A DNA stretch of 64,000 nt from Bradyrhizobium sp. NP1 (GCF_030378205.1 NZ_CP127385.1:6116001-6180000); one strand, 5' to 3'. Positions 26,724 to 35,334 are shown, counted from the first letter of the stretch. The notes: a model not told the origin generated them from the sequence alone. A program made the numbers and translations.

Positions 26724-27752
26724 CTATTTCGCATTCAGCCCCGTCGTCTTCTTGGCCTGATCGACGAAGCGATTGGTGAACGTCTTGCTGACATCGACAT
26801 TGGCCTTGGCGACGTCGGGCGAGCCTTCGCTGAACACGGCGAGCACCGCGTCGGCGCCCTTGGGATCCATCTTGCCGGTTTCCGAATACATCGGGATCGT
26901 GTTCTTCAGCGCCGCGAGATAGAGCGCCTTGTCCTTGCCGACCAGCTCATCCGGCATCTTCGCCATGATCTCTTCCGGCGAATGCGAATGGATCCAGGAA
27001 AGCGTGGCCAGGATCGCACCGGTGAGCGCCTGCGCCTCCTTCTCGTGAGCTTTGACCCAGGCCGCGGTTGAATAGAGCGCGCCGCCCGGATATTCGCCGC
27101 CGAAGGTCGCAAGCGTATCGTGCTGCGTGCGCGTGTCGGAGAGGATACGCAGGTCCGGATGGCTGCCCTGCAGCACGGTGACGGAGGGATCGAGCATCAC
27201 GGCCGCGTCGATCTCGCCCTGCTCCATCGCGGCCACGGCGGTGGCGCCAAGCCCGACGCCGATCACCGCGGCGCTGGTGGGCTCGAGCCCGTTCTTCTTC
27301 AGGAGATATTTGAGAAAGAAATCGGTCGAGGAGCCCGGCGCGCTGACGCCGACCTTCTTGCCGGCGAGGTCCTTGACCGACTTGATCTCGCTCGTGTGCC
27401 TGGGCGACACCACCAGCACCAGCCCGGGATAGCGGTCGTAGACCACAAAGGACACGAGCTCCTGCTTCTTGGCGGCGAGGTTGACGCAATGGTCGAAATA
27501 GCCCGACACCACGTCGGCGCTGCCGCCGAGCACGGCTCTCAGCGCATCCGAGCCGCCCTTGAGGTCGACGAGTTCGACGGCGAGCCCCGCCTTGTCGTAT
27601 TCGCCGAGCTGCTTTGCGAGCACCGTCGGCAGATAGCAGAGGCACGCGCCGCCGCCGACCGCGATGGTGATCTTGCTCTGCGCGGCCGCCAGACCCGAGG
27701 TCAGCGCCAGCGCAAGCAGGGTTCCGGCGAGCCGGCCAAACAGCTTTTTCAT
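26724..27752 (-). CDS. ABC transporter substrate-binding protein (SsuA/TauA/NMT1-like)
   Basis: A 342-residue periplasmic receptor of the nitrate/sulfonate/thiamine-precursor group. Signal peptide MKKLFGRLAGTLLALALTSGLAAA; then ITIAVGGGACLCYLPTVLAKQLGEYDKAGLAVELVDL-type start, DLKGGSDALRAVLGGSADVV, and VGVSAPGSSTDFFLKYLLKKNGLEP. Two Cys (C-L-C near residue 37) in the ligand-binding part are unusual for the family. GGAGG precedes the ATG at 27752 by 5 nt. It is the last gene of the minus-strand operon ATPase-PEBP-permease-receptor. The ligand is unknown. Confidence 0.87.
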   Translation of the reverse strand: MKKLFGRLAGTLLALALTSGLAAAQSKITIAVGGGACLCYLPTVLAKQLGEYDKAGLAVELVDLKGGSDALRAVLGGSADVVSGYFDHCVNLAAKKQELVSFVVYDRYPGLVLVVSPRHTSEIKSVKDLAGKKVGVSAPGSSTDFFLKYLLKKNGLEPTSAAVIGVGLGATAVAAMEQGEIDAAVMLDPSVTVLQGSHPDLRILSDTRTQHDTLATFGGEYPGGALYSTAAWVKAHEKEAQALTGAILATLSWIHSHSPEEIMAKMPDELVGKDKALYLAALKNTIPMYSETGKMDPKGADAVLAVFSEGSPDVAKANVDVSKTFTNRFVDQAKKTTGLNAK

Positions 27753-27898
27753 GGTTTCCTCCATCGTTGCCGGCCACGATAGAGCAGCGCGACGGGCTTG
27801 AGAAGGCGGCTATCTCTCCGTCGTCCCGGCCGAGTAAACGAAGCGAGCGAGAGCCAGGACGACGGCGCGATAACCGACTGTTTGCCATGCCTGCAGGA

Positions 27899-28687
27899 TT
27901 ATCCGCGGACATCCGCGGGCGCCGGCCGCCATACCAGAAGCCTGCGCTCGACCAGCGTCACCACCATGTCGATCAGGATGACGAAGACCGAGAGCACGAA
28001 CATGCCGGCGAACACGCCGGCGACGTCGAATATGCCTTCGGCCTGCTGGATCAGGTAACCGAGCCCTGCCGCGGAACCCAGATATTCACCGACCACAGCG
28101 CCGACCACCGCGAAGCCGACCGAGGTGTGCAGCGAGGAGAACATCCAGGACAGCGCCGAGGGCCAATAGACATGCCGCATCAACTGCCGCTCGTTCATGC
28201 CGAGCATGCGGCCGTTGTCGAGCACCGTGGTCGAGACCTCCTTGACGCCCTGATAGACGTTGAAGAACACGATGAAGAACACCAGCGTCACGCCGAGCGC
28301 GACCTTGGACCAGATGCCGAGGCCCAGCCACAGCGTGAAGATCGGCGCCAGCACCACGCGCGGCAGCGCGTTGGCCATCTTGACATAGGGGTCGAACACG
28401 GCGGCGACCGTCGGCTGGCGCGCGAACCAGAAGCCGACCGCGACGCCGCCGAGCGAGCCGAGCACGAAGGCGAGGATGGATTCCCACAGCGTGATCGCGA
28501 GATGCTTCCAGATCACGCCGGAGGAGAACCATTTGACGACCTGGCTTGCGACATCGACCGGGTTGGAGAAGAAGAACGGCGGCAACCAGACCTTGCCGAG
28601 CACCGGCACGGTGGCGAGGAACTGCCACAGCGCGATCGCGACGATCGCGACCAGCACCTGCAGCGCCAACAATCCGATCCGCGACAT
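27899..28687 (-). CDS. ABC transporter permease (SsuC/TauC type)
   Basis: A 262-residue membrane protein with about six hydrophobic segments: LLALQVLVAIVAIALWQFLATV at the N-terminus, then ESILAFVLGSLGGVAVGFWFA, and ALPRVVLAPIFTLWLGLGIWSKVALG. The EAA-loop region, VGEYLGSAAGLGYLIQQAEG, matches binding-protein-dependent permeases of the sulfonate/nitrate group. It follows the PEBP gene by 30 bp and precedes the receptor by 146 bp, and is part of the same minus-strand operon. Confidence 0.88.
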   Translation of the reverse strand: MSRIGLLALQVLVAIVAIALWQFLATVPVLGKVWLPPFFFSNPVDVASQVVKWFSSGVIWKHLAITLWESILAFVLGSLGGVAVGFWFARQPTVAAVFDPYVKMANALPRVVLAPIFTLWLGLGIWSKVALGVTLVFFIVFFNVYQGVKEVSTTVLDNGRMLGMNERQLMRHVYWPSALSWMFSSLHTSVGFAVVGAVVGEYLGSAAGLGYLIQQAEGIFDVAGVFAGMFVLSVFVILIDMVVTLVERRLLVWRPAPADVRG

Positions 28688-28717
28688 TTCTTCTCCCCCG
28701 CCCCGGCCGCCAACGCT

Positions 28718-29281
28718 TTACGGCTTCGAGAAGGTGCCGATCAGGCCGGTCGCGCCCTTGGCGTGGCCGTCGAGCGCCTTGATCACCTCGTCGCGCGTCA
28801 TGCCGGGCTTGAGCGCGGCAGGCTCGAGATCGGTTGCGATCAGCGTGAAGGTGTAGTGGTGCGGCGCCCCGGGCGGCGTGCAGGGCCCGGAATAGGTCGC
28901 CAACTTCATGGTGCTCTCGCCGCCGACATATTTGTCGCTCGGCTTGGAGACCTCGCCCTCGGCAAAGCCCTTGACGGAAGCTGGAATGCCGTAAGCGACC
29001 CAGTGGCTGACGCCGCCGGGCGGACGGCCCTCGGGATCGAACATCAACAGCGCGAAGCTCTTGGTGCCCTCGGGCGGGTTCGACCAGTTCAGTGCCGGCG
29101 AGACGTTCTCGCCGACGCAGTTCGGATTCGACTTGTTGCTGCCGGCGCTCTTGGTCGGAATCCGCTCGCCGTCCTTGAAGGCGGGCGAGGACAGCGTGAA
29201 TACGCCTTGCGCGTGCGCAGCCGTCGCGCCGCCAAATGCGGCAAGCATCACGGCGCCGGCCAGAATAGAACCTCGAAACAT
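28718..29281 (-). CDS. YbhB/YbcL-type phosphatidylethanolamine-binding (PEBP) family protein, secreted
   Basis: A 187-residue protein with signal peptide MFRGSILAGAVMLAAFGGATAAHA. The PEBP signature is complete: SPALNWSNPPEGTKSFALLMFDPEGRPPGG, HWVAYGIPASV, GPCTPPGAPHHYTFTLIATD. Bacterial YbhB-like proteins bind small phosphate- or carboxylate-containing ligands; no reaction is established. Its place between the ATPase and the permease genes of an ABC importer is unusual and suggests it shares regulation or ligand with the importer. GGAGAG precedes the start at 29281. Confidence 0.87.
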   Translation of the reverse strand: MFRGSILAGAVMLAAFGGATAAHAQGVFTLSSPAFKDGERIPTKSAGSNKSNPNCVGENVSPALNWSNPPEGTKSFALLMFDPEGRPPGGVSHWVAYGIPASVKGFAEGEVSKPSDKYVGGESTMKLATYSGPCTPPGAPHHYTFTLIATDLEPAALKPGMTRDEVIKALDGHAKGATGLIGTFSKP

Positions 29282-29352
29282 GACCTCTCCTGTTCTTGTT
29301 TTGCGTTTGATGTCGTCACGATGACCCGCGTCAGTGGGGGGCGCGGAACGGC

Positions 29353-30174
29353 TCAGCCTACCCCGGACTGAGCGTATCCCTTCAACACTTCCGCTTTGAG
29401 AACACTCCATATTTCACGGTGAAGTGAGTGGAATTCGGGGGTGAGCCGGACCTCGAAAATGTCGCGGGGCCGCTTCAGCGGCACGCGCCAGTCGCCGATG
29501 ATGCGCGCCGACGGTCCTGCCGACATGATGACGACGCGGTCGGCGAGCGCGATCGCCTCCTCCAGGTCATGGGTGACGAACAGCACCGCCTTGCGGTCGG
29601 CGCCCCACAATTCCAGCAGCAGGTTGCCCATGATCTGCCGGGTCTGCGCGTCCAGCGGGCCGAACGGCTCGTCCATCAGGAGAATCTTGGGGTCGCGGAT
29701 CAGGACCTGCGCGAGCCCAACGCGCTTGCGCTGGCCGCCGGAGAGCATATGCGGATAGCGGCCCGCGAAGCCGCCGAGCCCGACCGAATCCAGAAAGGCC
29801 TGCGCGCGCCCCTGCGCCTCGATCTGCGGCACGCCCGCGATCTCGAGGCCGATCGCGACATTGTCGAGCGCGGTCTTCCAGGGAAACAGCGCATCGGCCT
29901 GGAACAGGTAGCCGGCGTCGCGGTTGAGCCCCGCGAGCGGCTTGCCGAAGATCCGCGCCATTCCCGAGACGGGCCGCAGCAGGCCGGCCGCGAGGTTGAG
30001 CAGCGTCGACTTTCCGCAGCCGGTGGGGCCGACGATGGCGACGAACTCGCCGTCGGCCACGCCAAGCTGCGCCTTTTCGACCGCCGTGTAGCGGCGCCCG
30101 TCCGCCAGCCGGAAGGCGACCGTCGCGTCGTCAAGCGCGACCGCCGTCGCCCTGTCCTGATCGTCTGCTCCCAT
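29353..30174 (-). CDS. ABC transporter ATP-binding protein (SsuB/TauB type)
   Basis: A 273-residue ATPase: Walker A GPTGCGKSTLLNLAAGLL near residue 50, Q-loop in YLFQADALFPWKTALDN, signature LSGGQRKRVGLAQ, Walker B ILLMDEPFGPLD, and the H-loop FVTHDLEEAIALADRVVIM. FPW in the Q-loop region is usual for the nitrate/sulfonate/taurine group. It is the first gene of the minus-strand transport operon and faces the glycine-betaine-type system across 95 bp, where promoters of both operons must lie. Confidence 0.92.
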   Translation of the reverse strand: MGADDQDRATAVALDDATVAFRLADGRRYTAVEKAQLGVADGEFVAIVGPTGCGKSTLLNLAAGLLRPVSGMARIFGKPLAGLNRDAGYLFQADALFPWKTALDNVAIGLEIAGVPQIEAQGRAQAFLDSVGLGGFAGRYPHMLSGGQRKRVGLAQVLIRDPKILLMDEPFGPLDAQTRQIMGNLLLELWGADRKAVLFVTHDLEEAIALADRVVIMSAGPSARIIGDWRVPLKRPRDIFEVRLTPEFHSLHREIWSVLKAEVLKGYAQSGVG

Positions 30175-30269
30175 CCGGCGATGGCTTAGCCGCTTGCGCG
30201 GACAAGTTCAATCGAGCGCCGCAACGTGCTAGGGGGTGGGATTGCCTCTCGCGCGCGAGCCCCGACCGC

Positions 30270-31067
30270 ATGCCTCCCGCCCCCCTGATCGCCTACGCCC
30301 ATGCCGGCAAGCGCTTTGCCGGGCGCAACGGCACCGAGGTGGTCGCGGTCGACGACGTCTCGCTCGACGTCGCGGAAGGCGAATTCCTCGCCATCGTCGG
30401 CGGCTCCGGCTCCGGCAAGACCACGCTCTTGCGGCTCGCCAACCGCCTGATCGAGGCGGACCAAGGCACGATCACGGTCGAGGGCAGCGACGTGCGCAGC
30501 GTCGATGCGGTTCAGCTTCGCCGCCGCATCGGCACCGTGTTCCAGAACGGCGGGCTGTTTCCGCATATGAGCGTGGCCGACAATATCGCAATCACGCCAA
30601 GACTGCTCGGCTGGCCGAGGGGCGAGATCGCAGCGCGCGTCGACGAACTGATCGAACTGGTGCGGCTCGACGGCAGCACCCATCGCGACCGCCTGCCGCG
30701 GGAGCTGTCCGGCGGCGAACGCCAGCGCGTCGGCGTGGCGCGCGCGCTCGCGGCGAAACCGCGCATCGTGCTGATGGACGAGCCGTTCGGCGCGCTCGAT
30801 CCCTTGACGCGCGATGCGCTCGGCGATGATTTTCGCGCGCTGCATGACAAGCTCAGGCTCACCACGGTCATGATCACCCACGACATGACCGAGGCGATCC
30901 TGCTCGCCGACCGCATCGCAGTGATGCGAAAGGGCCGGCTGCTGGCGCAAGGCGCAGCCGCCGAGCTCTCCACAAGCGACGAGCCCTACGTCCTCGAGCT
31001 CCTGCGCACGCCGCGGCGCCAGGCCGAGCGGCTCGGCGGCCTGCTGCCGCGGGACGGCGCGACATGA
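30270..31067 (+). CDS. Osmoprotectant/glycine-betaine-type ABC transporter ATPase (OpuCA-like)
   Basis: A 265-residue ATPase with Walker A GGSGSGKTTLLRLANRLIEAD, Q-loop TVFQNGGLFPHMSV, signature LSGGERQRVGVARAL and Walker B IVLMDEPFGALDPLTRDALGDDF. The NRLI(E) after Walker A and FPHMSV are typical for OpuCA/OpuAA/ProV-like ATPases. No C-terminal CBS domains are present, unlike OpuCA of Gram-positive bacteria. The stop overlaps the permease-receptor start (ATGA), so the two proteins are translationally coupled. Confidence 0.9.
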   Translation: MPPAPLIAYAHAGKRFAGRNGTEVVAVDDVSLDVAEGEFLAIVGGSGSGKTTLLRLANRLIEADQGTITVEGSDVRSVDAVQLRRRIGTVFQNGGLFPHMSVADNIAITPRLLGWPRGEIAARVDELIELVRLDGSTHRDRLPRELSGGERQRVGVARALAAKPRIVLMDEPFGALDPLTRDALGDDFRALHDKLRLTTVMITHDMTEAILLADRIAVMRKGRLLAQGAAAELSTSDEPYVLELLRTPRRQAERLGGLLPRDGAT

Positions 31068-32617
31068 GTCTGCTTTCCGACCCGCGGTTTTCCGAGGCGC
31101 TGGCGCATCTGCCCGATTATCTCGGCAGCCATCTGCGCGTCAGCCTGGCCGCGCTCGCGCTCGGACTCGCGGTCAGCCTGCCGCTTGCGATCATCGCGCG
31201 CAACCATGCGTTGGCCCGCGGCGCGCTGCTCGGGCTTGCCAGCATCGTGCAGACGGTGCCGGGGCTCGCGCTGCTCGCGCTGTTCTATCCGCTGCTGCTG
31301 GCGATTGCGGCGCTGACGCTGGCCTGGTTCGGCTTTGCCTTTTCCGCCTTCGGCTTCCTGCCCGCGGTGCTGGCGCTCGCGCTCTATTCCATGCTGCCGG
31401 TGCTGCGCAACACCATCACCGGGCTTGCCGGCGTCGACGGCGAAATTCTCGACGCCGCGCGCGGCGTCGGCATGACGCCGACCCAGTCGCTGTTTTCGGT
31501 CGAGCTGCCGCTGGCGCTGCCCGTGATCATGGCCGGCATCCGCACCGCCGCGGTCTGGGTGATCGGCACCGCGACGCTGTCGACGCCGATCGGGCAGACC
31601 AGCCTCGGCAACTACATCTTTGCAGGGCTACAGACCCAGAACTGGGTACTGGTGCTGTTCGGCTGCGTCGCCGCGGCAATCCTCGCGCTCGCCGTCGACC
31701 AGCTGCTCGCGCTGATCGAGACCGGATTGCAGCGCCAGAGCCGGCTGCGCACCGCATTCGGCGGACTAGGCATCGCGGCGCTGGTTCTGGCCACGCTGGT
31801 GCCGTCGCTGGCGCGGCCGTCTGCCGGCTATGTGGTCGGGGCGAAAACCTTCACCGAGCAATATGTGCTGTCCGCGCTGATCGCCGAGCGGCTGCGCGCG
31901 GCGGGGCTGACCACGACCAGCCGCCAGGGGCTCGGCTCCAACGTGATCTTCGAGGCGCTCGCCGGCAACGACATCGACGTCTATGTCGACTATTCCGGCA
32001 CGCTGTGGGCGAACCAGTTCCACCACAGCGATGTCCGGCCACGCGACGAACTGCTCGCCGAGCTGAAGGACACGCTCGCAAAACAGAAGATCACGCTGTT
32101 CGGCGAGCTCGGCTTCGAGAACGCCTACGCGCTCGTGATGCCGAAGAAGCGCGCCGAGGCGCTCGGCATCCGCTCGATCGCCGACCTCGCCGCGCATGCT
32201 CCGACGCTGTCGATCGCCGGCGACTATGAATTCTTCTCGCGGCCCGAATGGGCCGGCCTGCAAAAATCCTACGGCCTCGCCTTCCGCACGCAGCGGCAGA
32301 TGCAGCCGGACTTCATGTATGCGGCCGTCGCCTCCGGCGAGGTCGACGTGATCGCGGGCTATACCTCGGACGGCCTGATCGCCAAATACGATCTCGTCGT
32401 GCTCGACGATATCAGGCGCGCGATCCCGCCCTATGACGCGATCCTGTTGCTGGCGCCGAGGCGCGCGCAGGACGAAGCGTTGCAGGCGGCGTTGCGGCCA
32501 CTGCTCGGCAAGATCGACATCGCGGCCATGCGCGAGGCGAATTTGCGCGCCAGCGGCAACGGAACGTCGCCCGATGCGGTCGCGCGCCGGCTGTGGGAGA
32601 ATATCGCGAGCCACTAG
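31064..32617 (+). CDS. Fused permease-substrate-binding protein of a glycine betaine/choline-type ABC importer
   Basis: A 517-residue chimaera. Residues about 1-240 form a ProW/OpuCB-type permease with several hydrophobic segments (LGLASIVQTVPGLALLALFYPLL, GVGMTPTQSLFSVELPLALPVIMAGIRTAAV). Residues about 255-517 form an OpuCC/ProX-type receptor (YVVGAKTFTEQYVLSALIAERLRAAGL, YVDYSGTLWANQFH, VASGEVDVIAGYTSDGLIAKYDLVVLDD). The receptor is anchored to the membrane by the last permease helix and faces the periplasm. Such fusions are known for this family. The ligand is a quaternary amine by homology only. Confidence 0.9.
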   Translation: MSLLSDPRFSEALAHLPDYLGSHLRVSLAALALGLAVSLPLAIIARNHALARGALLGLASIVQTVPGLALLALFYPLLLAIAALTLAWFGFAFSAFGFLPAVLALALYSMLPVLRNTITGLAGVDGEILDAARGVGMTPTQSLFSVELPLALPVIMAGIRTAAVWVIGTATLSTPIGQTSLGNYIFAGLQTQNWVLVLFGCVAAAILALAVDQLLALIETGLQRQSRLRTAFGGLGIAALVLATLVPSLARPSAGYVVGAKTFTEQYVLSALIAERLRAAGLTTTSRQGLGSNVIFEALAGNDIDVYVDYSGTLWANQFHHSDVRPRDELLAELKDTLAKQKITLFGELGFENAYALVMPKKRAEALGIRSIADLAAHAPTLSIAGDYEFFSRPEWAGLQKSYGLAFRTQRQMQPDFMYAAVASGEVDVIAGYTSDGLIAKYDLVVLDDIRRAIPPYDAILLLAPRRAQDEALQAALRPLLGKIDIAAMREANLRASGNGTSPDAVARRLWENIASH

Positions 32618-32773
32618 AAAGAGCGCGGCGAGAAAACAAGAAGTCCGAGGGCTGGATGAATGGAACTCGATGAGATGTTTCGCATTTTGCGGCATAGGTA
32701 ACCCTTGCGCGCCGGCTTCGCCGAGCGCACTCTTGCGGAGCGTTTTTCACAAGAACTTACGGAGGATGCGCCC

Positions 32774-33367
32774 ATGCCGCGGGTCAAGCACGCTTCGAAG
32801 CAGAAACGCACAACCAAAGCCGCCACCGTGAAGGTGCTAGGTGCCGCCGGACTGGGTCTTTCGCTGGCGAGCAGTGCATCCGCATCCACGATGCCCACTG
32901 CCGGTATCCCGCAATCTGACAATACCTCGCCAAGTCAGCGCTTCGTTCTTGGCGAAGAAGAAATGGCCGATGTCAGTCTGGCCACGTTCCATCTCTTCGA
33001 TAGAGAAAACTTTGGCAGCGGCGTGCGGCTAGCGCGCGGCGGATGCGGTGGTTGTGGGTGCGGCCATGGTGGCGGCGGGTGCGGCGGCTGCGGCCATGCT
33101 GGCGGCGGTTGTGGCCATGTTGGCGGCGGTTGTGGCCATGTTGGCGGCGGGTGCGCCGGCTTCCGTGGTTGCGGTGGTGGCGCGTTTGTTGGCTGCCGAG
33201 GTTGCGGTGGCTTCCGTGGTTGCCGTGGCTTCCGTGGTTGCGGTTGCGGCGGCTGCGGGTTCGGTATCTGGTTCGATGACGACATCGGGTTCGGTGGCTG
33301 GGGGTACGGTGGCTACGGTGGCTGGGGGGCCTGCTGCGCATCCTGGGGAGCGTGCCGCTTGTGCTAA
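32774..33367 (+). CDS. Gly/Cys-rich protein with leader-like N-terminus, candidate modified-peptide precursor
   Basis: A 197-residue protein of two parts. Residues 1-88 are a soluble region with a hydrophobic stretch (VLGAAGLGLSLASSASAS near 21-38) and the acidic stretch LGEEEMADVSLATFHLFDRE near 59. Residues 89-197 consist mostly of Gly, with 19 Cys in motifs GCGGCG, GCGHVGG and GCRGCGG and some Arg, Phe and Trp. At the DNA level part of it is a tandem 21-bp repeat (about 33064-33150). GGAGG lies 8 nt before the ATG. The leader plus repeat-rich core layout resembles precursors of ribosomally made, modified peptides, but no modifying enzyme is visible nearby. It might also be a metal-binding or cell-surface protein. 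Confidence 0.8.
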   Translation: MPRVKHASKQKRTTKAATVKVLGAAGLGLSLASSASASTMPTAGIPQSDNTSPSQRFVLGEEEMADVSLATFHLFDRENFGSGVRLARGGCGGCGCGHGGGGCGGCGHAGGGCGHVGGGCGHVGGGCAGFRGCGGGAFVGCRGCGGFRGCRGFRGCGCGGCGFGIWFDDDIGFGGWGYGGYGGWGACCASWGACRLC

Positions 33368-33404
33368 GTCCCACGACCATAAGCTGCGATCAGCCTCTCG
33401 CTGG

Positions 33405-33647
33405 TTGCGAGCAAGTGTCGTCGCAATCTTGCTGGCGAGTTTTCCCGCCTTCGTGAGCGCGCAGGTGAACTGCGAGGCGATACCTCACGGACCGGCGCGC
33501 ACCGATTGCTACCTCGGCCTAAGTCAGTTCTATCGGGGACAATCGGATCTTGCCGCTGCCAGAGCGCGCGCGCAGTCAGACGCCGCGTGGTATCGGGCAA
33601 TCACCGGAACAGATCCTCCAAAACATAAATCGCATCGGCGACGATAA
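33405..33647 (+). CDS. Small secreted protein of unknown function
   Basis: From a TTG at 33405 an 80-residue frame begins MRASVVAILLASFPAFVSAQ, a good signal peptide, followed by VNCEAIPHGPARTDCYLGLSQFYRGQSDLAAARARAQSDAAWYRA and a basic end. Two Cys residues 12 apart (NCEAIP, TDCYLGL) suggest a disulfide. I recall similar short proteins in Bradyrhizobium but no function. The gene lies 37 bp after the Gly/Cys-rich gene on the same strand and may be co-transcribed with it. No clear ribosome-binding site precedes the TTG, so the start is weak; the frame is open upstream inside the previous gene in another reading frame. Confidence 0.55.
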   Translation: MRASVVAILLASFPAFVSAQVNCEAIPHGPARTDCYLGLSQFYRGQSDLAAARARAQSDAAWYRAITGTDPPKHKSHRRR

Positions 33648-33687
33648 CGGTCAGGACAGTGTTTGCACGAAAATGAGGAAGTCTACT

Positions 33688-34065
33688 ATGTGGTTGTCTA
33701 AAGTCGCCGCTTTTGCGCTTATCGTTGAAGCTACAGGCTCAATGTCCGCGTCTCCAGCGCTGGCCGCTTCTGACTGTCCAAAATTGGCAGAACTGGCGGA
33801 TTGGGGCCAGAACGCGACCGCCGACATTAGCGTCGCGTCCGGAGGAAGTTGCCTATTTCCGATCACGACGCGCGGCACGGTGAGTAGCTCAGATATTTTA
33901 GAAAGGCCAACACACGGCAAGTTGAAAAAGCTCAACCTAACTACTTACGAATACAAGGCGAAGGCTAGATATAAGGGGAGCGACACTTTTGCCATCAAAG
34001 CAGTGGGACAGGGGCCGACGGCTTCTGGTACGTCGGTAATTACTGTGCACGCGACGATCAAATAG
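33688..34065 (+). CDS. Secreted protein of unknown function with Ig-like C-terminal part
   Basis: A 125-residue protein with a signal peptide ([26 protein letters not shown]) and a mature part that reads like one beta-sandwich domain: [55 protein letters not shown]. The pattern of a short strand, PTHGKL, YxYKAxxxYKGxDxF is that of cadherin-like/Ig repeats that follow long spacers in surface proteins. The ATG at 33688 has GAGGAAG 6 nt upstream, while the earlier ATG at 33673 has none. Its base composition is less GC-rich than its neighbours, suggesting transfer. Confidence 0.65.
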   Translation: MWLSKVAAFALIVEATGSMSASPALAASDCPKLAELADWGQNATADISVASGGSCLFPITTRGTVSSSDILERPTHGKLKKLNLTTYEYKAKARYKGSDTFAIKAVGQGPTASGTSVITVHATIK

Positions 34066-34076
34066 CGTTTCTCGTG

Positions 34077-34928
34077 TCCATTGAAAGCCTTGATGCGCAG
34101 GCCGGAGTTTCCGGCGAATAGCGATCCGTTCGCCTCGTCCACCGTAACCCGGGCGAAGTTCATGGCCGGGGAGCCGATAAAGCCGGGGACGAACCTGTTG
34201 GCCGGCTGGTTGTACAACTCCAGCGGCTCCCCCACCTGCTGCACCGCGCCGTCCTTCATGACGACGACCCGGTCACCCAGCGTCGTGGCCTCAAAGCGCA
34301 GCGGCGAGTCGTTGCTTGAAGCCGACTCGCCGCCCGCCACCAGATGACGCCTGCCAAGCACCGCGTTAGCGGCACGCAGGTTTTTTTCGTTAAAGATCGA
34401 GTGCGTGAGGGCAATTGTCTGCGGGTAAGTTGACGCGTCCCAGCTAATGTCCGGCGGGATGCCGTAGAACTCGTCGAAGCCGTGCGCGGTCGGCAAGCTC
34501 TGCGGCGCGCTCCCAAGGTGCCACTTTCCAAAAATCGCGGTGGCATAGCCAACACTCTTGAACAACTCACCCATGGTGAAGGCGCTAGCGGGAAGTGTAT
34601 AGGGGCTTCCCTCGATGGCGATCAGCGACAGACCATTGCGGATCGAGTATTGTCCGGTCATAAGCGCCGCACGGGAGGGGGTGCACGCTGATTCCACCAG
34701 GAATTGTGTGAGACGCAATCCCTCTTGAGCCAGCGCATCAATGCGCGGCGTCGGAGCCCCACGCAACTCGCCGCCGCCATATGACCCAAGGTCGCCGTAG
34801 CCGACGTTGTCGGCGAGAATGAAAACAACGTTGGGCTTATTGCTTTGTTGCGCAAAGGCAGTCGCCGATCCCATCAAAGCAAGTAGCGTCGCCGCCGAAG
34901 TGATGCGCATTAGGGCTGTGATTTTCAT
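34077..34928 (-). pseudogene. Chimeric remnant: sulfatase N-terminus joined in frame to an UgpC/MalK C-terminus
   Basis: The frame begins with a signal peptide ([26 protein letters not shown]) and the sulfatase start [23 protein letters not shown], includes the formylglycine motif CTPSR (near residue 83) and reaches the [11 protein letters not shown] region, after which the sulfatase ends at about one third of its normal length. From 34292 the frame continues as [46 protein letters not shown] sequence, which is the end of the ATPase domain and the start of the TOBE domain of an sn-glycerol-3-phosphate/maltose ABC ATPase, on to about 34077. The open frame runs on into unrelated sequence to 33945. 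It is almost certainly a deletion product. Confidence 0.72.
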
Positions 34929-35334
34929 GGCGGTAACTCCTAGGCCGTACTCGGTTGGAAACGTTGCCGCTGCATTCAATTGCCTCAAGCAATTGATGAC
35001 GCCGTGAGGTGGTGGTGTTGGACCGTCATCGTCCCGTGGATTGATGTCCGCTGCGCAGCGGTCGATCGCGACTGAGTCCAACCAGCAGCAGTCGGTCCAT
35101 GTCCGCTATGCGTTTTCGGCAAGAACGTAACATTGCGCTCTATGTCCGAGATGGGTCACTAACAGACGTGCCCAGTCCCGGCCTTTGAGGTCCGCTTTAC
35201 CTCCACAACGGATACGTCGGCACGCGAGTGGCTGTTGCATCGCGATGTCGAGCCGCGATTTCCGATTTTCGACGAGAGTACTCGTGAGGGTAGTGCTAAT
35301 CTCAAATAGCAGCGGGCCAGCCGGAGTTTGAGCT
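34929..35334. other. Intergenic stretch with no supported gene
   Basis: About 406 bp separate the sulfatase remnant from the first DUF1254 gene. No coding frame with family similarity, tRNA or clear terminator is visible. It contains promoter-proximal sequence for both divergent genes; GGAG stands at an 8-nt distance before the ATG of the DUF1254 gene. Confidence 0.5.

Noticed and set aside
33048..33404. Ala/Val-rich frame overlapping the Gly/Cys-rich gene
   Set aside because: It arises from the same repeats read one base later; only the part after 33405, with a signal peptide and ordinary composition, looks real.
32774..34065. A complete RiPP biosynthetic cluster
   Set aside because: No radical-SAM, YcaO, lanthionine synthetase, protease or dedicated exporter gene lies nearby; only the precursor-like gene is supported.
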